A stretch of DNA of 13,866 nucleotides from contig JAFSXH010000294.1 of the NCBI GenBank assembly GCA_017444165.1, forward strand, positions 1-13,866, in the 5' to 3' direction. Both the position numbers and the translations under genes were made by a program. Below the pieces are notes generated by a model. It was not told the origin of the DNA. It did not search any database and was given only the letters and a program-made list of their open reading frames with translations. Of this stretch, positions 1 through 5,737 are shown in pieces (position 1 is the stretch's first letter; every line of letters starts with the position of its first letter). Origin of the DNA: a bacterium (GTDB lineage Bacteria; Vulcanimicrobiota; Xenobia; Xenobiales; Xenobiaceae).

Positions 1-1344
1 CCCCGCGCTTCAGATGAGCCTATTGACGATCCTGTGCGCCAGTATCTTAAGGAGATAGGCAGTGTAGATCTCCTTGAAGCTAAGAGAGAGGCTGAATTGG
101 GAGCCATGATGGAAGAGGGGCGTGAGGCTGCGGAGCAGCTCTTGAGTGAGCTTGATTTTCGCCAGTTAGTTTTAGATGTTTTTGCTAAGGAAGCTGAAAG
201 GCAAGAAGTAGAGTTTCTCTTTATAAATTGGGAAGATATCGATGAGGATGATAGCGAGTTTGATATAGATTCCACAATGGTCTATACTGGTTTTCCCGTT
301 GCGCAATTGGTAGATAAATTGAGAAATTGTGAAGATAAGATTTGGAAGATCAAGTTTATCGAGCTTACAGAGCGTCAAAAATTAGTGAAGTCAAGCTGGG
401 ATATGGCCAGAGTTGAGTATTACCATTATCTGACGCGAGAGATCAATAGTGGTAATATCGAATTTATTGAAAAGCGGAATAATTTTGAAGAGTTAGATCG
501 TAAAATTCGCCATGGTTTTGAGGCTAAGAGGGAGCTGACGGCGGCCAATTTACGTTTAGTAGTCAGTATAGCCAAAAAGTTTATAAGTAGGGGAATGCTC
601 TTCTTAGATCTCATCCAGGAAGGCAACCTTGGTTTAATACGTGCTGTAGAGAAATTTAATTATAAGAAGGGGTATAAGTTCAGTACTTATGCTACTTGGT
701 GGATACGTCAGTCTATAACTAGAGCTTTAGCCGATCAGGCGCGTACGATACGCATTCCCGTACACATGGTTGAGAAGATAACTAATTTGACGAGGGTTAT
801 GCGCAATCTTCTACAGGAGAAAGGGCGCGATCCTAGCATTGAGGAGATTGCTGATCGTATGTTCCCTGTGGATGTTGAAAAGGTTTGTGAAGATCTCAGC
901 CAAGGGCACAGCAAGAAGGTAAAGAAGACGGATAAAGCTTGTTTGGAAGAGGTAGAGAGACGTCGCCAGTTGGCCCAAATGAAGGTCAGGGATATTCAAA
1001 AGATTGCTCAAGAGCCTATCTCTTTGGAAACTCCCATAGGTGAGGAAGAAGATTCTCACTTGGGCGATTTCATAGAGGATGAATCGGCTGTAGCTCCTGA
1101 TGAAGCTGCCACTATCACTTGTTTGAAAGAGGCTATCAGTTCGGCTTTCGAACAGTTGAATGAGCGTGAACGTGAGGTTCTTTCCATGCGCTTTGGTATG
1201 AAGGATGGTCACATTTACACTTTAGAGGAAGTGGGTCGCAGGTTCTCTGTTACTCGCGAGCGCAGCAGGCAGATAGAGGCTAAGGCTTTGCGTAAATTAC
1301 AGAGGCCTGAGGCTAAGATTGCTATGCAAGATTATTGTGATTGA
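1..1344 (+). CDS. rpoD: Primary sigma factor RpoD/SigA (sigma-70), 5'-truncated by the window edge
   Basis: This is the housekeeping sigma subunit that directs RNA polymerase to -35/-10 promoters. The frame is open from base 1, and the residues before the first GTG (34) already read DEPIDDPVRQYLKEIG, the region 1.2 signature. GTG 34 is therefore internal and the true start lies upstream. Counting from GTG 34: region 1.2 is about 1-20; a non-conserved, acidic segment is about 22-160; regions 2.1-2.4 are about 166-245 (LIQEGNLGLIRAVEKF, YATWWIRQSITRA); region 3 is about 246-360 (EPISLETPIG, DSHLGDFIED); and region 4 is about 364-425 (TLEEVGRRFSVTRERSRQIEAKALRKL). Compared with E. coli RpoD there is an extra segment of about 35 lysine/glutamate-rich residues (about 285-319) just before EPISLETPIG. 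A serine also replaces the usual isoleucine in the region 4.2 RERIRQIE motif. The next gene follows after 40 bases. The family call is certain; primary rather than alternative sigma is very likely because of region 1.2 and the long non-conserved region. Confidence 0.96.
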   Translation, partial: PRASDEPIDDPVRQYLKEIGSVDLLEAKREAELGAMMEEGREAAEQLLSELDFRQLVLDVFAKEAERQEVEFLFINWEDIDEDDSEFDIDSTMVYTGFPVAQLVDKLRNCEDKIWKIKFIELTERQKLVKSSWDMARVEYYHYLTREINSGNIEFIEKRNNFEELDRKIRHGFEAKRELTAANLRLVVSIAKKFISRGMLFLDLIQEGNLGLIRAVEKFNYKKGYKFSTYATWWIRQSITRALADQARTIRIPVHMVEKITNLTRVMRNLLQEKGRDPSIEEIADRMFPVDVEKVCEDLSQGHSKKVKKTDKACLEEVERRRQLAQMKVRDIQKIAQEPISLETPIGEEEDSHLGDFIEDESAVAPDEAATITCLKEAISSAFEQLNEREREVLSMRFGMKDGHIYTLEEVGRRFSVTRERSRQIEAKALRKLQRPEAKIAMQDYCD

Positions 1345-1384
1345 AAAATGGAATAAAGCGAAGACAAGGAGGCGTTGAGGAGCT

Positions 1385-3067
1385 GTGCTGTGTAAAGTCG
1401 TTTTGCCCAACGGTGTGCAAGAGGTGGAGTATGGGACGAGGATTTTCTTTCCCATCATGCGAGATTTAGGTGTAGAGTTGTGTGATACAGAAGATGTTCG
1501 CGATTGTTGGGAAGTGGCTAAAAGTAAGAATATTGTCGGTGCCAACGTTGATGGACTTGTCACTAGATTGACCCATAAGGTGATCAGCAATTGTCGTATT
1601 GAGCCTTTTACCAGCAAAAATTATTTTGGCCAGCATATGGTCATGCGCAGTGCTTCTTGCCTTTTGATGGCTGCTGTCAAGCAGGTCGCTCCTGAGATTA
1701 GACTGGAAGTAGGCCAGTCTCTGCACAGCCAACTCTTTTATGAAGTGCATAATTGCGAAAATATAGAATCTTTAGTCCAGAAGCTCAATAATAAGTTTCA
1801 GGAGCTTGTGAAAGCTAATTTGCCCTTTAAGACTTCTAGGGTCTCTTCGAGTGTTGCTCTGCAGATGGTAGATGATCCTCATGGAGATCGCAAGCAGCTC
1901 TTGCATGGTTGGGTAAATGATCGGCCCGTAGTCGTCACTGTAGGAGAGTATAACGATCTGGCTTACGGTCCTTTTGTACCTTCAACTAGATTTTTGCCTC
2001 CTATCAAGATCGTTGGTTTAGATGAAGGGTTGCTTTTAGCTTTGGAGCCCGTGAAAGTTCCTGAGAAATCTTTTAAAGATTTTATGCTCAATTCTGCTCG
2101 CCAAGCTAAAGAGTGGAATAGACGTATGAATGTTGATACTGTGGGTAAGTTAAACGAATTGATCGTCAGTGGGAAGGGGCCTGATCTTATTCAGATCTCC
2201 GAGACTATGCACGAACTCTACATTGGAGACATTGCCAAAGAGATTATAAATAGGCCTGATGTGCGTGTGGTCTTTATATCTGGTCCTTCCAGTTCTGGTA
2301 AGACGAGCACAGTGCGCCGTCTCTCTACCCATTTGAGTACTTTGGGCAAAGAGACTATTTATATAGGTTTAGATGATTATTATTTAGCGGCGGTAAATTG
2401 TCCTAAAGATGAGAATGGCGAGTATGATTTTGAAGCGTTAGAAGCCTTAAATGTGGAGCGTATTAAGAGCGATCTCCGTTCTCTAATTGAGGGTAAGCCT
2501 ACGAGTATTCCTCATTATGATTTTGTTCGACAAGCTCCGTGCTCTAAAGAAAAAGAGACGACAATGCAGTTGCGAGATGATCAGATTCTCTTAATTGAAG
2601 GTATACACGGTCTGAATCCCGTCATAACTAATTCCGTACCTAAAGAGAGGGCGTTTAGTGTCTTCGTCAGTGCTTTGCCTCAGCTCTCCTTGGATCATGT
2701 CAATCGTGTTCCCACTACATATGCTCGTCTATTGCGGCGCATAATTCGTGATCGTCGCTATCGTGGGATCTCGGCTGAATCTACTATTCTGCGCTGGCCC
2801 AGCGTGCGCCGTGGTGAAAATAAACACATCTTCCCTTATCAACATTTAGCTGATGCTATGTTTAATTCGGCTTTAGCATATGAATTGGCTATATTCCGCA
2901 GTTACGGTTGGTTGTATCTTATGGAAGTTAAAGAGGATAGCCCAGCTTATCTTATGGCTCGAGATATGTTGAGATTTTTGTCATTGGTTGTGCCGATGGA
3001 CAATGAGTGGATTCCTAAAAATTCCGTTTTGCGTGAATTTGTAGGCGGAAGTATTTACAAATATTAA
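1385..3067 (+). CDS. Uridine kinase-like P-loop nucleoside kinase with N-terminal TGS/ThrRS-like domains
   Basis: 560 residues, the usual length for the bacterial TGS-Udk fusion family. The N-terminus resembles a TGS domain (about 1-60, VVLPNGVQEVEYGT). It is followed by a region like the ThrRS/AlaRS second additional domain (about 65-220, with DLAYGPFVPST near 191-201). The C-terminal half is a phosphoribulokinase/uridine kinase domain: Walker A GPSSSGKTS at 300-308, LDDYY at 329-333, LIEGIHGLNP at 403-412, and RRIIRDRRYRG at 451-461. By family it should phosphorylate a nucleoside, or a related small molecule, in the cytosol; true uridine specificity is not shown. The proposed start is GTG at 1385, with AAGGAGG at 1366-1372 twelve bases upstream; a second purine run, GAGGAG at 1377-1382, is too close to be the main site. 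The gene lies 40 bases after rpoD, probably in the same transcript. The ThrRS-like part does not make it a tRNA synthetase, because the catalytic class II core is absent. Confidence 0.9.
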   Translation: MLCKVVLPNGVQEVEYGTRIFFPIMRDLGVELCDTEDVRDCWEVAKSKNIVGANVDGLVTRLTHKVISNCRIEPFTSKNYFGQHMVMRSASCLLMAAVKQVAPEIRLEVGQSLHSQLFYEVHNCENIESLVQKLNNKFQELVKANLPFKTSRVSSSVALQMVDDPHGDRKQLLHGWVNDRPVVVTVGEYNDLAYGPFVPSTRFLPPIKIVGLDEGLLLALEPVKVPEKSFKDFMLNSARQAKEWNRRMNVDTVGKLNELIVSGKGPDLIQISETMHELYIGDIAKEIINRPDVRVVFISGPSSSGKTSTVRRLSTHLSTLGKETIYIGLDDYYLAAVNCPKDENGEYDFEALEALNVERIKSDLRSLIEGKPTSIPHYDFVRQAPCSKEKETTMQLRDDQILLIEGIHGLNPVITNSVPKERAFSVFVSALPQLSLDHVNRVPTTYARLLRRIIRDRRYRGISAESTILRWPSVRRGENKHIFPYQHLADAMFNSALAYELAIFRSYGWLYLMEVKEDSPAYLMARDMLRFLSLVVPMDNEWIPKNSVLREFVGGSIYKY

Positions 3068-3084
3068 AGGGGTTGACTCGTTGC

Positions 3085-3197
3085 AAAGGGTCACACTTCG
3101 TCTGTGCTTGTGTATTGTGTCTAGGTTATGTCCTTTTGAGTAGGTCTCTCGTTCTTTGAGAGGTCGACTTACTTCAAAAGGACAAACTTCGTCCGTG
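3085..3197 (+). repeat. Diverged direct repeat pair (about 22 bases each)
   Basis: Bases 3085-3106 and 3176-3197 align over 22 positions with about 18 identities. They share ACTTCGTCYGTG at 3095-3106 and 3186-3197, preceded by an A/G-rich stretch. The second copy overlaps the right arm of the large hairpin. I cannot tell whether this reflects duplication or a shared RNA or protein-binding motif. Confidence 0.45.
3129..3184 (+). repeat. Large imperfect hairpin
   Basis: The outer arms GTCCTTTTGA (3130-3139) and TCAAAAGGAC (3174-3183) are perfect complements, and the T/A pair at 3129/3184 extends them. The inner arms GGTCTCTC (3143-3150) and GAGAGGTC (3158-3165) pair with two G-U wobbles. They enclose the 7-base loop GTTCTTT (3151-3157). 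A few bases bulge between the two stems. No T-run follows on the + strand (the next bases are AAACTTCG), nor is there one on the - strand side, so an intrinsic terminator is not supported. Confidence 0.7.
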
Positions 3198-3201
3198 GAT
3201 A

Positions 3202-3233
3202 TACATTTTGTAGAGCAATTGCTCTGCACTGTA
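3202..3233 (+). repeat. Hairpin centred on a 14-base perfect palindrome
   Basis: AGAGCAATTGCTCT at 3212-3225 is a perfect palindrome. Flanking TACA (3202-3205) and TGTA (3230-3233) can extend it across small internal loops. It could act as an RNA hairpin or as a dyad operator for a dimeric DNA-binding protein. The sequence does not decide between these. Confidence 0.5.
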
Positions 3234-3253
3234 CAACTTGAATAAGAGGAAGC

Positions 3254-3278
3254 AGGGGAGGGGTAAGAGAAAGCCCTC
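3254..3278 (+). promoter_or_regulatory. Distant, possibly sequestered Shine-Dalgarno of the first zinc-ribbon gene
   Basis: The only purine-rich Shine-Dalgarno-like run before ATG 3285 is AGGGGAGGGG at 3254-3263, about 21 bases away and beyond the normal spacing. GAGGG (3258-3262) can pair with CCCTC (3274-3278) across an 11-base loop. That would both mask the site and shorten its effective distance to the start. No alternative in-frame start exists, because a TAA at 3264-3266 closes the frame upstream. Confidence 0.4.
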
Positions 3279-3284
3279 ACCGTT

Positions 3285-4514
3285 ATGAGTGCTAAGTTTC
3301 CTGCTTTAGATGATAATTTTCCGCGCATTGTACCTACTTTTAAGCAATTAGTTAAGATCATTACTGAATGTGTAGATGGTGGAGTCAGTTTGAATTGCAC
3401 TGCTTTTGAATTTCAGCAGTGTGATCAGGCTTTGGGTACCATTTTGGGCAATTTTATGGAAGTGCTTCGCTTAAAGGAGCTGCCTGCCAAACAAAATAAG
3501 TCTATTGATGATATAATTCTGGTCTTTTGCAATATTAGCAACGAAATGTCTAAATTGGAGACCGCTTTAAATATGGATGCTACGGCTACAGTATCGTCTT
3601 GTGTCAATAAGATTTACAAGGGACTGAAGGATTTGGAAGAACTCAATATGGAGTTAAAGTCCGTAGTAGTAGATAGTTGCGAATATTCAGAAATTCCTGT
3701 GGTAGAGAGCATTTTACAAGCGGGTCATTTTGTTTTAGATAGTGGTGGGTTTGATTGGGGAATTTTGAGGGCGCGATTAGATAATTTGCTTCCTAAATGG
3801 AACGAGATCATTACAGGTGAGGGGTTGCCAGAAGATTTTTTGCGTCATGATCGCGCTTTGGAACAGTTGGTAGAGGTAGTAAATAATCAAGATTTAGAGT
3901 CTCTGCCTGAGGTTTTGGAGGAGATAAAAGATAGCGGAGAGGCTTTGGTATATTTTGATGATAGTCAGGTTGAGTCTGAGGATAACAATCAATCTGTGAT
4001 GCTCTGTCCTTATTGTGGGAAGGCTATGACTTCAGGTAGCAGTAAATGTTTTGCTTGTGGAGCGCGTATGCCTGAAGCCTTTGAAAGAACTTTGGGTCTA
4101 GAGTTACAGAGCAATAAGAGTAATATTGATGTTGCTCAAATGCCCGAATATGTACAGCGCATTTTTGAAGTTGGTGAAAAATTGCCTTCTGATCCCAAGC
4201 AGTTTAAGGCTTTTAAGCGCAATGTTGGTGAGTTGAGGCGCAGAATAGCTAGTGCTAGTGCTAAAGTGCAAAAATTGGCTTCCATGCGGAATAAATTGAA
4301 TATGGAACAGCGTGAAAATGTCGATAGCGTTTTAGATCTTGCCAATGATGGTCTGGACAAATTTTATAGAGCTTTAGATATTTTGGATGGGTTCGAATTG
4401 CCTGTAGATCGCTTTCACTTGCAGTGCGCTTTAGAAGTTTTAGGTGAGGCGGTCGAGGGAATGCGTGGTGTAGGCGGTTTAGCACAGAAGTATCGCGATA
4501 GTAAGAAGAAGTAA
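3285..4514 (+). CDS. Unrecognised helical protein with central zinc ribbon, tandem paralogue 1
   Basis: 409 residues; I do not recognise the family. The N-terminal ~235 residues look all-helical. A short four-cysteine zinc ribbon follows (CPYCG at 241-245 and CFACG at 255-259, so C241, C244, C255, C258). After it comes a second helical, charged region of about 145 residues, ending in a lysine tail. No signal peptide or membrane segment is evident, so it is probably cytosolic. It is paralogous over its whole length to the next gene. Shared features are FPRIVP near residue 12, a D-W-x-I-L motif (FDWGIL, 156-161), ALEQL at 191-195, LESLPEV at 204-210, and the ribbon in the same place. The ATG at 3285 is the only in-frame start and lacks a normally spaced Shine-Dalgarno. 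The next gene starts 32 bases after its stop, so the two are very likely co-transcribed. The zinc ribbon suggests a binding or scaffold role; this is inference only. Confidence 0.85.
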   Translation: MSAKFPALDDNFPRIVPTFKQLVKIITECVDGGVSLNCTAFEFQQCDQALGTILGNFMEVLRLKELPAKQNKSIDDIILVFCNISNEMSKLETALNMDATATVSSCVNKIYKGLKDLEELNMELKSVVVDSCEYSEIPVVESILQAGHFVLDSGGFDWGILRARLDNLLPKWNEIITGEGLPEDFLRHDRALEQLVEVVNNQDLESLPEVLEEIKDSGEALVYFDDSQVESEDNNQSVMLCPYCGKAMTSGSSKCFACGARMPEAFERTLGLELQSNKSNIDVAQMPEYVQRIFEVGEKLPSDPKQFKAFKRNVGELRRRIASASAKVQKLASMRNKLNMEQRENVDSVLDLANDGLDKFYRALDILDGFELPVDRFHLQCALEVLGEAVEGMRGVGGLAQKYRDSKKK

Positions 4515-4546
4515 GTATAAAATTTGATTTTTAGGAGAGTTGAACG

Positions 4547-5737
4547 GTGAATCAGTTGTTAGAGCAATTAGTTAAAGCGGGAAGAGATTTACCTAAATTA
4601 GTTCCGCAGGTGCGTATTTTGCTCGAAAGATTGGGAACTTGTCTGCGTCAAGATCAACCTGTGTCTCAAATTAAGGGAAATGTTACCGATTGTGATCTGG
4701 CTATGATGTCGGTGACTAGTGGTTTTAAAAATTTAATTAAGGGCTATGATTATGACGACAGCGAAAAGATCTTTATCGAAGTTATTTACGGTGATTTTGA
4801 TAAGATCAAGAAGCTCATCTCTTCCATGTTTGCTAATATAAAAAATGAAGCGGCTGAAGATTTTGCCAAAGATCTACTTGATTATATTGATTGTCTGCAC
4901 CGCATTGAGAAAAATTTAGATCAATTTAACGCTATTCGTCGATCTAAGCCGAAGGAGTCTAAATCTGAAGAAGCCGACAGTATTATAAAAGCCTGTCGAG
5001 CTATTATGGAAAAACGACGCGATTGGTCTATTTTGGAGTACTGGCTAAAAAAAGTTCGCCCCACTATTAAAAAATTGTCAGCAGAGGAAGATTTGTCTGA
5101 GGAGGGGCAGATCTATTGTGAAGCTCTAGAGAATCTCATTTTTATCTGCGAAGAGAAAAATTTAGATTTTTTGCCTGAGTATTTTGCTCTTTACAAAAAA
5201 GCTAGTGATAAGTACTTTAATAAGGAGAGCAAATCTGAAAAAGAAGAAATTGCCTACAATACTGTCTTCTGTCCTGTTTGTAGTCAGCAGTTAGAACTGT
5301 TTTGCAAAAAATGTCCTCAATGTGGTACGATAATTCCAGAGAGTGCTTTTATAAAGGATACTAGCGAAGAAGATGAAGAGAAAAAGGTTGATGAGTCTAC
5401 TCCAGCCTTTGTACCACGTTCGGTACGCGGTATAATAGACAGCCTCTCTAAGATATGTGATGGTGAGGATTACTGGAGTGCTCTTTCTAATGATTTGGCT
5501 ACTCTAATAGCTGAAGAAGAGAGATGGAGAAAGGATATAGCCTCACTCCCTGCGGAGGCGTGGCAAGATAACTCATCCCAAGAAGTAGAGGAGGGATTTG
5601 ATAATTTAGATGAGGCTATCTCTACTCTTTACGGTTTAGCTAGCGAGGAAGATCTTTCCTGGGAAATTATTGAAGAGATCACTGACAAAATGATAGATGG
5701 TATAGGGAGGATCAATAAACTGCTCAATCTGGGCTAG
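4547..5737 (+). CDS. Unrecognised helical protein with central zinc ribbon, tandem paralogue 2
   Basis: 396 residues of unknown family, homologous to the preceding gene. LPKLVP (15-20) matches FPRIVP. DSIIKAC and RDWSIL (144-163) match ESILQAG and FDWGIL. ALENL (193-197) and LDFLPEY (206-212) match ALEQL and LESLPEV. The ribbon here is CPVC (242-245) and CPQC (256-259), with an extra cysteine at C253 (FCKKCPQCG) that the first copy lacks. An acidic linker (about 272-284) follows, then a helical, glutamate-rich C-terminal region. The start is GTG 4547, supported by AGGAG at 4533-4537 nine bases upstream. This paralogue therefore has a good ribosome site where the first does not. The copies are strongly diverged in sequence but keep the same architecture, so the duplication is old. 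Its 3' end overlaps the convergent heparinase-like gene by 14 bases. Function unknown. Confidence 0.86.
   Translation: MNQLLEQLVKAGRDLPKLVPQVRILLERLGTCLRQDQPVSQIKGNVTDCDLAMMSVTSGFKNLIKGYDYDDSEKIFIEVIYGDFDKIKKLISSMFANIKNEAAEDFAKDLLDYIDCLHRIEKNLDQFNAIRRSKPKESKSEEADSIIKACRAIMEKRRDWSILEYWLKKVRPTIKKLSAEEDLSEEGQIYCEALENLIFICEEKNLDFLPEYFALYKKASDKYFNKESKSEKEEIAYNTVFCPVCSQQLELFCKKCPQCGTIIPESAFIKDTSEEDEEKKVDESTPAFVPRSVRGIIDSLSKICDGEDYWSALSNDLATLIAEEERWRKDIASLPAEAWQDNSSQEVEEGFDNLDEAISTLYGLASEEDLSWEIIEEITDKMIDGIGRINKLLNLG

Larger units (their letters stand above)
3068..3284 (+). promoter_or_regulatory. Structured intergenic leader ahead of the tandem zinc-ribbon genes
   Basis: This 217-base gap holds no credible ORF and no tRNA-like element. 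It contains a run of inverted repeats (about 3092-3106, 3129-3184, 3202-3233, 3258-3278) and one diverged direct repeat pair. A TTGACT at 3073-3078 resembles a -35 box, but I find no good -10 box 16-18 bases downstream. The large hairpin has no U-tract after it, so it is not a classical intrinsic terminator. The region could be a structured 5' leader of the next gene, a processed or Rho-type 3' end of the upstream operon, or the remnant of a small repeat element. Confidence 0.5.

Noticed and set aside
34..36. GTG as the start of the sigma factor
   Set aside because: The upstream codons encode the conserved DDP of the region 1.2 signature in the same frame, so the gene continues to the left of the window.
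811..1212. 133-residue - strand ORF inside rpoD
   Set aside because: It lies wholly antisense to conserved sigma-70 regions and shows no recognisable motif. It is a shadow of the strong codon pattern on the + strand.
1385..2040. ThrRS-like N-terminal region as a threonyl-tRNA synthetase fragment
   Set aside because: It is fused in frame to a complete P-loop kinase domain, an established architecture (TGS-Udk), and the class II catalytic core is absent.
3129..3184. Hairpin as a Rho-independent terminator of the rpoD-kinase operon
   Set aside because: The stem is good, but no U-run follows on the + strand and the inner stem has bulges and wobbles. It is kept only as a structured element.
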